64,000 bases of DNA from Neoarius graeffei. Lineage: Eukaryota > Chordata > Actinopteri > Siluriformes > Ariidae. This document shows, piece by piece, positions 1 through 9,369 of this stretch (positions are counted from its first letter, which is position 1; each line of letters begins with the position of its first letter). Under the pieces are notes generated by a model that saw only the letters and a program-made list of their open reading frames with translations, did not search any database and had not been told where the DNA came from. The stretch lies in contig NC_083572.1 in assembly GCF_027579695.1 (NCBI RefSeq), positions 13,786,915-13,850,914 on the forward strand, read 5' to 3'. Both the position numbers and the translations under genes were made by a program.

Positions 1-494
1 TTAGGACTTGGACTGTTTTGGCCTCTAGAGGCCGCTGTTATTTCCTTTTCGTGTCATATTTATTTTGGCCTCTAGAGGCCGCCACTGTTCCTGTGTTTTG
101 TGTTTTTTTTTTTTGTTAATTGCCTGTTAGTCCTAATTATCTTCACCTGTGTCCTTAATTAGTTTGTGTATTTATACCCCTGAGTTCAGTCCTCTTGTCA
201 CGGAGTCTTTGTGCTGTTATGTTTATCTCCAGTTTCCTTTGTACTGTGTTTTGTGGATCTTCTGAGCTTTTGCATTTTTGCCTTTTTCTTTTTGAATTAT
301 ACTCTTTGTTTTTGTTTGTTTGTTTGTTTTGCCCTGGATTGTATATAGTGTACATAGTATAAATAAACCTTTTGTTACTTTTTCTACTTCCGCCTCACGC
401 CTCTGCATTTGAGTCATTCCCCTGGTGGCCTAGTGGGGGTTTGCTGGATCATCACACCAACGAACCAGGTTCGTATCCCAGCAAAACCCTAACA
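1..494 (+). repeat. 5' LTR of sushi-type element (first 2 bases outside the window)
   Basis: Matches 4840-5335 almost base for base. The differences I see are two T-run length changes, two G/T changes inside the T-rich run near 315-330, and one T/C change near 348. It ends CCCTAACA at 494, complementing TGTTAGG at the start of the 3' copy. U3 carries two copies of a 14-bp palindrome, a TATTTATA box lies at 169-176, and AATAAA at 362-367 is the likely poly(A) signal defining the end of R. Confidence 0.95.
169..200 (+). promoter_or_regulatory. LTR core promoter: TATTTATA box and inferred start site
   Basis: TATTTATA is at 169-176. The inferred transcript start is about base 200, 24-31 bases downstream, because the 11 bases starting there are the exact complement of the primer-binding sequence at 496-506. 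Box spacing and self-primer agree independently. The start site itself is an inference. Confidence 0.7.
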
Positions 495-495
495 G

Positions 496-506
496 AAAGA
501 CTCCGT
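496..506 (+). other. Self-primer type primer-binding site
   Basis: AAAGACTCCGT begins one base after the LTR end and is the perfect reverse complement of ACGGAGTCTTT at 200-210, the predicted 5' end of the transcript. Tf1/sushi-group elements prime minus-strand synthesis with the first ~11 nt of their own RNA instead of a tRNA. Position and length both fit. Confidence 0.8.
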
Positions 507-507
507 C

Positions 508-1527
508 ATGACCGACTCAGCAGAGGCTGCTTCAACTGTCTACCCGGCCAACCTTCAGGGAATTATGGCAGCTTTGACACGCTTCGGAGCGACCATGGAC
601 GCTCATGGACGTACGCTCACCAGCCAACGTGAGGCCCTTGCTCGCCACGAGGAACTGTTTCAGCAAATTGGGAAAACCCTGGCACAGCTGACATCTCTGC
701 CTGCATCTCCTGCTCCTGATCCAGTTCCTGTTCCTGATCCAGCTCCCACTCCTGCTCCAGTGCCTCCTGCCATGCTGCCTTCTTCACCTCGCGAACCCAG
801 CCTTCCTGCACCACAGAGGTATGACGGCAAGCACAGTGAGTGCCGAGAGTTCCTTACCCAGTGTCAACTCACCTTTGAGCTTCAGCCTACCACCTACACT
901 ACGGATCGCCGCAAGATTGCCTTTGTGATCACCTTATTAGCTGGTAAGGCGCGAGCCTGGGCTACTGCTATCTGGCAAAGACAGGGACCTGAGTGCTTTG
1001 ATTTCCAGCTGTTTTCTGAAGAGATGCTTCGGGTCTTCGATCAGGCAGACATCAGTACCGACGCAGCCCGAAAGCTCATGTCCATCCGGCAAGGAGGAAG
1101 CGTCGCAGATTACGCCATCTCGTTCCGAACACTCGCAGCAGTAAGTGGATGGAACGAGACTGCCCTGGTGTCAGCCTTCCACCATGGTCTGTCTGACCCC
1201 ATCAAGGACGGTCTGGCCTCTATTGGATGCCCAAGTGACCTCGAAACCCTCATCTCCCATGCTATTCGTCTGGACAACAGGATGAGAGAACGCCACCAAG
1301 CCTTGAGCCCCCCCAGCCTCCCTACCTCTACCTGGAGACCGTCTACCTCCTTCAGTGACTGTCCAGAACCCATGCAAGTGGGTCGTACTCGCCTCTCCGC
1401 ATCTGAGAGGGAGCGCAGAAGGAGGGACAAGTGCTGCATCTACTGTGGCAAGCCTGGTCACTTCCGAGCATCATGTCCCGAACTCTTGGGAAAAGGACCG
1501 CCCCGTCCAGCCGAGGGAGGGTTGTGA
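508..1527 (+). CDS. gag: Gag polyprotein of sushi-type retrotransposon
   Basis: A 339-residue uninterrupted frame whose ATG lies just after the self-primer site, leaving almost no leader. Residues 1-70 look helical. Residues about 72-105 are Pro-rich with repeated PVPDPAP-like motifs. The capsid-like core follows (about 108-265, including YDGKHSECREFLTQC). A CCHC zinc knuckle, CIYCGKPGHFRASC, sits at 310-323 with normal C-X2-C-X4-H-X4-C spacing. The last ~33 codons overlap pol in the -1 frame. It would form the RNA-packaging particle. It is the only frame of the element without a stop, so it could still be expressed. Domesticated relatives of this gag in mammals are PEG10 and RTL1. Confidence 0.92.
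   Translation: MTDSAEAASTVYPANLQGIMAALTRFGATMDAHGRTLTSQREALARHEELFQQIGKTLAQLTSLPASPAPDPVPVPDPAPTPAPVPPAMLPSSPREPSLPAPQRYDGKHSECREFLTQCQLTFELQPTTYTTDRRKIAFVITLLAGKARAWATAIWQRQGPECFDFQLFSEEMLRVFDQADISTDAARKLMSIRQGGSVADYAISFRTLAAVSGWNETALVSAFHHGLSDPIKDGLASIGCPSDLETLISHAIRLDNRMRERHQALSPPSLPTSTWRPSTSFSDCPEPMQVGRTRLSASERERRRRDKCCIYCGKPGHFRASCPELLGKGPPRPAEGGL
1488..1494 (+). promoter_or_regulatory. -1 ribosomal frameshift heptamer GGGAAAA
   Basis: In the gag reading frame the bases read G GGA AAA, the X XXY YYZ form of a -1 slippery site. Pol is open in exactly the -1 frame across this point. PEG10, a domesticated sushi gene, uses a closely related heptamer. I did not fold the downstream stimulator. 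Confidence 0.75.
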
Positions 1528-4500
1528 CGGGGCCTACCCTCTCTCCCGGACTCCCTGGCCAAGGAATCTACATCCCGGTCTCCATCTCCTGGGGTGAGTC
1601 TGTCCACTCTTGTCAAGCTTTGATAGACTCAGGGGCGGCTGGGAACTTTATGGATATTCACTTCGCCCAAAGCATCAATATACCTACTGCACCTCTTGAA
1701 GTCCCACTGTCTGTGTCTGCCCTCGATGGCCAAGCGTTAGGTGATGGAAGAGTCACTCAAGTTACTTCTCCAGTCTTCCTCCAGTCTCAAGGTCACAAGG
1801 AAGAAATATCCCTGCACCTGATTCCTTCACCTGAGTTCCCAGTTATTCTAGGCCTTCCTTGGCTTACTCGCCACAACCCTCGCATAGACTGGGTAACAAG
1901 CCAGGTTGTGGAATGGGGCCCTGCATGCCATGCCTCTTGTTTGCTCTCTAGCTCTCCTGTGTCTCCTGCCGAGCCCCCTGATCTCACCGAGTTATCTCAA
2001 GTTCCCACAGAGTACTGGGATCTCAAGGAGGTATTCAGCAAGAGCAGGGCCGCTGTTCTTCCTCCGCACCGGGCCTACGACTGTGCCATCGACTTGCTCC
2101 CTGGGACTACCCCTCCTCGTGGCAGACTGTTTTCCCTCTCTCAGCCAGAATGCAAGGCTATGGAGGAATACCTCAAAGACGCCCTTGTCTCTGGGTTCAT
2201 TCGACCCTCCACCTCACCTGCTGGTGCCGGCTTCTTCTTTGTCGGCAAGAAGGATGGGGGGCTTTGACCATGTATTGACTACAGGGGCCTGAACAAGATC
2301 ACTGTGCGCAACCGATATCCCCTTCCGCTGATGTCCACTGCTTTCGACCTGCTCCAAGGCGCCACCGTCTTCACCAAGTTGGACCTACGGAACGCATACC
2401 ACCTCATCCGTATCCGACAGGGAGACGAGTGGAAGACTGCCTTTAACACCCCGTCTGGGCACTACGAATACCAGGTGATGCCCTTCGGACTCACCAACGC
2501 ACCAGCTGTTTTTCAGGCCCTAATCAACGATGTCTTAAGGGACATGATTAACCTGTACGTCTTTGTCTACCTCGATGACATCCTTATCTTTTCCAAGACC
2601 GTGCAGGAGCACCGCCACCATGTCCGCCAGGTTCTCCAGAGGCTGCTACAGAACAATCTGTTCGCCAAGGCCCAGAAATGCGAATTTCATGTTCCCGAGG
2701 TCTCCTTTCTGGGATTTATTGTACGGACAGGCCAACTCCAAATGGACCCTGCCAAGACCCTGGCCGTCCGGGACTGGCCTACTCCCAAGTCCGTTAAGGA
2801 GGTTTAGCGGTTCTTAGGATTCGCTAACTTCTACCGCAAGTTCATCAGGAACTTCAGTTCTGTGGCAGCACCCATGTCAGACCTCACCAAAGGGACAGGT
2901 GGATCTTATGGCTGGTCTCCTCAGGCAGAAAAGGCGTTCAAAGACCTCAAGGCCCGCTTCTGCACGGCACCCATTCTGGTCCTCCCGGACACCTCCCAAC
3001 CATTCATCGTGGAGGTGGATGCCTCGGACAGTGGTGTCGGCGCGGTACTCTCTCAACGTTCGGAAGGAAAGCTGCACCCCTGCGCTTACTTCTCCCACCG
3101 CCTGAGTCCTGCGGAGTCCCGGTACGATGTGGGGGATCGAGAACTGCTAGCGGTCAAACTGGCCCTTGAGGAGTGGAGGCACTGGCTGGAGGGAGCGCAA
3201 CATCCATTCCTGGTTTGGACTGACCACAAGAACCTGGAGTACCTCCAGCAAGCCAAGAGACTGAACCCTCGACAGGCTAGGTGGGCCCTGTTTTTCAGTC
3301 GGGTTGACTTCACCCTCTCCTACCGTCCCGGCTCCAAGAACACCAAACCTGACGCACTGTCCAGGCTGTTCTCTGCCACTAACAGGGAGAATGAAGTCGG
3401 GCCTATTATCCCGGTGTCCCGGATTGTGGCCCCTGTCCGCTGGGGTATTGAGGAGGCTGTTCGACGAGCCCAACGCCAGGACCCCGGTCCTGGGACGGGG
3501 CCACCGGGCCTCTTGTATGTCCCACATCAAGCCCGGGCCAAGGTTCTCCAGTGGGGTCACTCTTCCCCTCTCACCGCCCACCCGGGAGCTCGGAGGACCC
3601 TGGACTTCCTGAAAAGACGCTTCTGGTGGCCTAACATGGAGCAGGAAGTAAGGTCATTTGTCCTGTCCTGTGAGGTTTGCACCAGAACCAAGAACCCACG
3701 ACAGCGTCCCCAGGGTCTCCTGCATCCTCTGACCATTCCCCGACGTCCCTGGTCCCACGTGGCAGTCGACTTCATCACGGGTCTCCCTGAGTCACAAGGT
3801 AACATGGTCATTTTGGTCATTGTTGACAGATTCTCCAAGGCCTGCCGCTTCATACCTCTGTGCAAACTCCCCTCTGCTCTTGAAACAGCGAAACTTATAT
3901 TTAATCATGTCTTCCGAGTCTTTGGTCTTCCACAGGACATCGTCTCAGACCGAGGGCCCCAGTTCTCCTCCCGAGTGTGGCACGGGTTCTGCAAGGTCAT
4001 CGGAGCCACTGCCAGCCTCTCCTCTGGGTTTCACCCACAGTCCAATGGTCAGACGGAGAGGCTCAACCAGGACCTGGAAACCACCCTGCAAGGCCTGGCT
4101 ATGGATAACCCGACATCGTGGAGCACCTGGCTGCCATGAGCAGAGTACGCCCACAACACCCTGCAGTCATCGGCCACCAAGCTGTCGCCATTCCAGTGCC
4201 AATTCGGGTTCCAGCCACCTCTGTTCCCGGACCAGGAGGAGGACGCGGGGGTGCCCTCGGTCAACCAATATGTGAGACGGTGTCGCAAGACCTGGAGCAA
4301 GGTCAGGAAGACCCTCATACAGACCTCCAGAACCAACCAGACTCAGGCCAACCGCCATAGAAGACCTGCACACACTTTCCGCCCTGGGCAGCAGGTTTGG
4401 CTGTCCACTAAGGACCTTCCGCTGCGGGTGGAGAACCGCAAGCTTGCTCCTCGCTACATTGGCCCCTTCAAGGTGGTGCGCAGGGTGAACCCTGTCTCCT

Positions 4501-4826
4501 ACCGGCTCCAGTTGCCCCGGACTCTGAGGATCAACCCCACTTTCCATGTTTCCCTGTTGCGGCCTGTACTGACGTCTACGTATGCCCCTGCCCCTAGGAA
4601 CCCCCCACCCCCCCGCATCTTCCAGGGGCAGACTGTGTTCACTGTGCATCGCCTGCTTGACTCCCGCCGGGTCCGCGGCGGGTTGCAATATCTGGTGGAC
4701 TGGGAGGGCTATGGTCCTGAGGAGCGCTGCTGGGTTCCTGCTCGGGATGTCCTGGATAAAGAACTGTGTCGGGACTTCCATTCGGCCCATCCGGATCGCC
4801 CTGGGAACGTCAGGAGACGCTCCTAG
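1494..4826 (+). pseudogene. pol: Pol of sushi-type element (PR-RT-RH-IN-chromodomain) with three in-frame stops
   Basis: One continuous frame (third phase) apart from stops at 2265-2267, 2805-2807 and 4137-4139. In order: protease with LIDSGAAGNF near 1620; reverse transcriptase with [13 protein letters not shown] and [10 protein letters not shown] (2560-2595); RNase H with [16 protein letters not shown] near 3010; integrase zinc region and core with [20 protein letters not shown] and [11 protein letters not shown] (3600-4080); and a C-terminal chromodomain with [15 protein letters not shown] around 4690-4735. No length-changing mutation is needed to follow the frame. The stops therefore look like simple point changes in a young copy. 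Confidence 0.9.
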
Positions 4827-4834
4827 AGGGGGGG
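4825..4834 (+). other. Polypurine tract
   Basis: AGAGGGGGGG lies 3 bases before the 3' LTR start (TGTTAGG at 4838), the expected place for plus-strand priming. It overlaps the pol stop region. Confidence 0.75.
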
Positions 4835-4837
4835 TCC

Positions 4838-5335
4838 TGTTAGGACTTGGACTGTTTTGGCCTCTAGAGGCCGCTGTTATTTCCTTTTCGTGTCATATTT
4901 ATTTTGGCCTCTAGAGGCCGCCACTGTTCCTGTGTTTTGTGTTTTTTTTTTTTTGTTAATTGCCTGTTAGTCCTAATTATCTTCACCTGTGTCCTTAATT
5001 AGTTTGTGTATTTATACCCCTGAGTTCAGTCCTCTTGTCACGGAGTCTTTGTGCTGTTATGTTTATCTCCAGTTTCCTTTGTACTGTGTTTTGTGGATCT
5101 TCTGAGCTTTTGCATTTTTGCCTTTTTCTTTTTGAATTATACTCTTTGTTTTTTTTTTTTTTGTTTGTTTTGCCCTGGATTGTATATAGCGTACATAGTA
5201 TAAATAAACCTTTTGTTACTTTTTCTACTTCCGCCTCACGCCTCTGCATTTGAGTCATTCCCCTGGTGGCCTAGTGGGGGTTTGCTGGATCATCACACCA
5301 ACGAACCAGGTTCGTATCCCAGCAAAACCCTAACA
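4838..5335 (+). repeat. 3' LTR of sushi-type element
   Basis: Complete 498-bp LTR, TGTTAGG...CCTAACA, nearly identical to 1-494. It repeats the two palindromes (4859-4872, 4906-4919), the TATA box, the poly(A) signal and the A/B-box-like segment in U5. Confidence 0.95.
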
Positions 5336-5580
5336 AGTACAGCATGTGTTCATTTTGTGAATTCACAGTTCTGTCTTTGGTAACGGCATTAGGTTTTGTA
5401 AGCGTTGTGGCAGAAAATGTACATTTAATGCTCAAGTATTTTTAAAAGCAAGTACTTCAGTACTTTAACTTAAGTAAAAAAAATTGACTGTGCAACTTTC
5501 ACGTGTATCAGAGTAACATTTGACCAGTGGGATCTGTACTTTGACTTAAGTAATGAAGATGGGTACTTTGTCCACCTCTG
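5336..5580. mobile_element. hAT-like MITE remnant flanking the LTR element
   Basis: The right end reads TACTTTGTCCACCTCTG, the complement of CAGAGGTGGACAAAGTA, a common fish hAT-type terminus. The interior is rich in AAGTACTTNAGTACTTT motifs. The left end is out of view, so the sushi element probably landed in an older MITE. Confidence 0.5.
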
Positions 5581-5675
5581 GTAATGTTTAAAGTTTTAGT
5601 GCTGTATAGAGCATACAATTTATCAGCATGCCTTGAAAGAACCTTAAAGATTTACTGTGGTATTACAATGGAATA

Positions 5676-6052
5676 GGTGGCACGGTGGTGTAGTGGTTAG
5701 CGCTGTCACCTCACAGCAAGAAGGTCCGGGTTCGAGCCCTGTGGCCGGCGAGGGCCTTTCTGTGTGGAGTTTGCATGTTCTCCCCATGTCCGCGTGGGTT
5801 TCCTTCGGGTGCTCTGGTTTCCCCCACAGTCCAAAGACATGCAGGTTAGGTTAACTGGTGACTCTAAATTGACCGTAGGTGTGAATGGGAGTGTGAATGG
5901 TTGTCTGTGTCTATGTGTCAGCCCTGTGATGACCTGGCGACTTGTCCAGGGTGTACCCCGCCTTTCGCCCATAGTCAGCTGGGATAGGCTCCAGCTTGCC
6001 TGCGACCCTGTAGAACAGGATAAAGCAGCTAGAGATAATGAGATGAGATGAG
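5676..6052 (+). mobile_element. tRNA-derived SINE, tail type A (GATGA repeats)
   Basis: The tRNA-like head has an A-box-like TGGTGTAGTGG and B box GGGTTCGAGCC, followed by an unrelated body and a GATGA-rich tail. Flanked by a perfect 14-bp target duplication ATTACAATGGAATA (5662-5675 and 6053-6066). Other copies lie at 38820, 46462 and 53671. Confidence 0.93.
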
Positions 6053-6097
6053 ATTACAATGGAATATGTCAGAATAGCTTGTGTCTTCATTTTAGTT

Positions 6098-6330
6098 CTT
6101 TTCTGGCCCTGAAATTAGCTCCGCCCACATCTAGAACATCTCTGCAGAGGTTTGATACTTTTCTTTCAAAACCCAACTCACCAGGAATTAGTAGCTTCAG
6201 CAAAAGGGTTGTAATTGATCATTTTCACTGTAATTCACCTTTGAAAAAGCACACGGCTCTAGAAATGATAAACTCTAAAAATGATAAATTTGGGACAGAA
6301 GATCTTTATAGGTTTTATATCTGAAAATTG
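6098..6330. mobile_element. Diverged relative of the MITE at 46038
   Basis: The left end, TTCTGGCCCTGAAATTAGCT followed by CCGCCCA, resembles the left end of the 46038-46400 MITE and the resemblance continues for about 60 bases. I do not see the matching right end here, so it is a fragment at best. 6330-6590 has no recognised feature. Confidence 0.4.
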
Positions 6331-6604
6331 ACAAAATCCTAGTCTTACACAGGTTTGCTGTTGGGTCCTTACATGTTCTTGATCATGTTTTGTGTCTTCA
6401 TTAGGGAAGCTTAGCCTCATTAAAGTGCACATCGAAATCAAATGACTCACCTCAAACTGTAGTGATTTGTTCAGTGTCTCAATAAGAATTGATTATAATT
6501 GGTTTTGGACAGGCTGACAACAGGGTAGCCATCTTAAAGCTGGGATTGTCTTCTTCCTCAGCAGAGGTAGGTGATGTGACCCAAAGTTTGAAGGTGAAAT
6601 TGCA

Positions 6605-6972
6605 TCTTCTTCTTCTTCTTCCAGCTGCTCTCATTAGGGGTCACCACAGCAGATCATCATGATCTGCATATTTGATTTGGCATAGGTTTTTACAACAAAT
6701 GCCCTTCCTGACCCAACCCTTCCCAATCTATCTGGGCTTGGGACTGGCACTAAGTATGCACTGGTTTGTGCACCCCCAGTGGCTGGGTATTTTACCTAAT
6801 CTGCATGTCTTTGGACTGTGAGGGAAACCGGAGCACACAGAGGAAGCCCACACAGACACTGGGAGAACATGCAAACTCCACACAGAAAGGCCCTCGTCAG
6901 CCATGAGGTTCGAACCAAGAACCTTCTTGCTGTGAGGCAAGAGTGCTAACCACTGCGCCAGCGTGCCACGCC
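6605..6972 (-). mobile_element. tRNA-derived SINE, tail type B (RTE-like 3' end)
   Basis: Read on the minus strand it has the same tRNA-like head as the type-A SINEs, but the body then switches to a block shared with the RTE-like LINE at 44400-44470 and ends in a GAAGAA run like that LINE's 3' end near 36220. Imperfect duplications around TGAAATTGCAT/TGAAATTGTAT flank it. This suggests mobilisation by the RTE machinery. Confidence 0.8.
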
Positions 6973-7341
6973 TGAAAGATGAAATTGTATGCTAAATATA
7001 ATAAAATATTTAAATATTAATTTTACGAAGCTGAATTAGTATTCTTGAACCTTACAATCTCTAATAAGGTTATGATTTCAGGATACAGCTGGCACAGTGC
7101 TAATTACTTCATAACTACATTAGCCTGGTATCTCCAGTAAACACTAATGAAGCCATTTGAAGACACCAGAGATGTCACTGCTGATCCATTCACTTAAAAA
7201 CAGCCTTCAACGTGTTTGTAGATGCATCCTTCTGCAGACCCAGCGCACCTGCTGCAGTGCTACACTTGCAATTGTTGTTTCAGGACATGCTATGATTTTA
7301 CACCCCCTAGCAGCAAATATGTAAAAGTGCCTATACCTGTG

Positions 7342-7645
7342 TGTGGCAGCGGGGGTGTGGTCAAACATCGGTCTGTGAATGGAGGGCGGAGTCAGGGAAG
7401 GTAAGTGGCAGAATCACTGCACCTGACGGGAATTAATCTGTGTTTGTGTGTCTACCCCAGTGGCCGCGCCCTATAAGTGGAGAGGGAAAGCAGAGGAAGG
7501 AAGCTCTTCCCCAACCTGGACACTTGTGTGCGTGTGTTTGGGTGAACGAAATGAGAAGCTGAAAAGCTAAAATAAAAGAGTTTTGTGAGAACTCAGTTCT
7601 GGCCTGCCGTGTTTCTGTGCTCCACCCACCTTAACTATTTCTACA
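7342..7645 (+). repeat. 5' LTR of Gmr1-like element
   Basis: Starts TGTGGCAGC and ends TTCTACA. TATAA lies at 7472-7476 and AATAAA at 7571-7576. It aligns throughout with 11912-12220. Confidence 0.92.
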
Positions 7646-7646
7646 G

Positions 7647-7664
7647 TGGTGCCAAAACCCGGGA
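7647..7664 (+). other. tRNA-type primer-binding site
   Basis: TGGTGCCAAAACCCGGGA starts two bases after the LTR. It opens TGG, as expected for pairing with a tRNA CCA end. I cannot name the tRNA with confidence. Confidence 0.75.
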
Positions 7665-7688
7665 CGGAGTACAGAAGAGAACAGCCTC

Positions 7689-8652
7689 ATGGAGTCCTCC
7701 CCCTTCAAGGACCTGGTCCATGCCCTCGCCACGGCCCAACAGAGCCAGCAGCAGGTGCTGGTCACCCTCCGGAAGGAGCAGGAACAACGGTTTGAAGCCC
7801 TGGTGCTGGCGCAGCAGGAAGATCGCCAGGCGTTCCGGCACCTGCTCGCATCGGCGGGGTCCACCATCCCCACCTCACCCTAACGAAGATGGGTCCGCAT
7901 GACGACCCCAAAGCCTTCCTCGCTCTTTTTGAGCAGGCAGCAGAAGCATGGGGTTGGCCGGTGGAACAGCGCGCCTCCTCCCCCTGCTAATGGGCGAGGC
8001 GCAGCTGGCCGCGCTACAGCTCCCCACCGACAGCCGGCTGGTCTACGCCAACCTCCGCAGGGCCGTCCTCCAATGTGTGGGGCGCACCCCGGAGCAGTAG
8101 TGGCAGCAATTCCGCGCGCTGCGCCTGGAGGAGGTTGGCCAGCCGTTCCCATTTGGCCAGCAACTCTGGGATACCTGCCGGCGGTGGCTGAGGGCCAACA
8201 ACCGCGACACCGAGGGAATCATCGACCTGGTGGTGCTGGAACAATTCATCGCCCAACTTCCAGAAGGAACAGCAGAGTGGGTCCAGTGCCATCACCTGGC
8301 ATCGCTGGATCAGGCCATCGAGCTGGTGGAGGACCATATGGCAGCTGTTCCGACAGCAGGACAGCGTGTCTCCTCTTCTCCCCTCTCTTCTCTCTCTCTC
8401 TCCCCCCTTCTATTCCTCGTCCTCGCCCCATTCCCCCACCTCAGAGGCGGGGGCCGGCTCCACCCCAGCCAGCCCGCCACACCCGCAGTGCCCTACTGTT
8501 TCCTACTTCTGTGTCTGCCTCCCCCCCCCCAGGTGAGTAAGCTCCAGAACACCAGTGCAGAGGGAGAGCCTGGGCCAGTTTGCTGGCGCTGCGGGGAGCC
8601 AGTGCACCTCCAGCATCAGTGCTCAGCGATGGAGGTGGGCGCGGTGGTCTAG
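7689..8652 (+). pseudogene. gag: Gag of Gmr1-like element with SCAN-like capsid region
   Basis: The ATG at 7689 opens a helical Gln-rich N-terminus (to 7883). The reading then needs frame changes near 7884 and near 7975, and a stop lies at 8098-8100. In the third segment, about 8101-8340, motifs such as LVVLEQFIAQLPEG, EWVQ and QAIELVEDH align in order with the SCAN domain of vertebrate zinc-finger proteins. A CCHC knuckle CWRCGEPVHLQHQC follows near 8581-8622, then a stop at 8650. Published work derives SCAN from Gmr1-type gag, and this copy shows that resemblance directly. Not translatable as one protein. Confidence 0.82.
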
Positions 8653-9369
8653 ATCCCCGACATGCCAGGGACCGCCCTTGATCGGGCCGGAGCATATCGC
8701 ATACCGGTGAGTATCCAAGGGGATACGTGTCAGGCTTTGGTGGACTCCAGCTGTAATCAGACCTCAATCCACCAAAGCCTGGTGCAAGACGAGGCATTGG
8801 GGAGAGCACAATTGGTGAAGGTGTTGTGTGTACATGGGGATGTTCACAACTACCCTTTAGTGTCGGTCCACATTCTATTTCGAGGGGAGAAATTTAGTGT
8901 AAAGGCGGCAGCTAATCCTCGCCTTACCCACTCGATAATTTTGGGGACTGATTGCCCGGGATTTAGGGAATTAATGGCACATTTAGTGAAGAGTGGGGCC
9001 TCCCATAATTTAGTGGGGGGAGGTCCCGGTGTGGCATTGGCAGGAGCAGCTGTCACAGAGCCGTCTACGTCATCACCGTGTCAGAGTGAGGAGCAGCAGG
9101 CTCCTCCTCCCTCTCTCAGGGAATCCCTTGCGGATTTCCTGTTGGAGCAGTTGCGAGACGAAACTCTGCGGCATGCGTTTGACCAAGTGAGAGTAATCGA
9201 TGGTCAAACACTCCAGCGAAACGCCACCCCGTCCTTCCCCTATTTCTCCATTATTAAGGATAGGTTATACCGAGTGACGCAGGACACTCAGACTAAGGAA
9301 CTGATAACACAGCTTTTAATCCCAAAGAGCCACCGGGAATTTATATATATTCCAGGCGGCTCACTTTAA
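8653..9369 (+). pseudogene. pol: Protease and N-terminal pol of Gmr1-like element
   Basis: Continues in the same frame as the gag knuckle after the stop at 8650-8652. A retropepsin-like segment CQALVDSSCNQTSIHQSL sits near 8730. It has DSS where the active-site triplet is usually DSG or DTG, which may inactivate the enzyme. The frame runs into a stop at 9367-9369 because of a length change in the TA-rich stretch near 9340-9355, just before the integrase zinc region. Confidence 0.78.

Larger units (their letters stand above)
1..5335 (+). mobile_element. Sushi-type (Tf1/sushi group) chromodomain Ty3/gypsy retrotransposon, nearly full length
   Basis: Two LTRs flank a gag frame and a longer pol frame in the order protease, reverse transcriptase, RNase H, integrase, chromodomain, which is the chromovirus layout. 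The window starts at the third base of the 5' LTR, so the left target duplication cannot be seen. The 3' LTR ends in CTAACA and is followed by agtac. Gag and pol are offset by -1 with a GGGAAAA heptamer in the overlap. Pol has three in-frame stops, so this copy cannot make full Gag-Pol, although gag is open. Family assignment rests on gag and chromodomain resemblance to fish sushi elements plus the self-primer signature. Confidence 0.93.

Noticed and set aside
1110..1461. Antisense frames of 96-109 codons over gag
   Set aside because: Shadows of the GC-rich gag coding sequence with no motif.
5676..5750. tRNA genes at SINE heads
   Set aside because: A and B boxes are present but the heads lie in interspersed repeats with target duplications and do not show a full cloverleaf with acceptor stem.
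7899..8540. 213-codon Pro/Arg-rich frame
   Set aside because: Out-of-frame reading of the GC-rich Gmr1 gag; real gag motifs lie in other frames.
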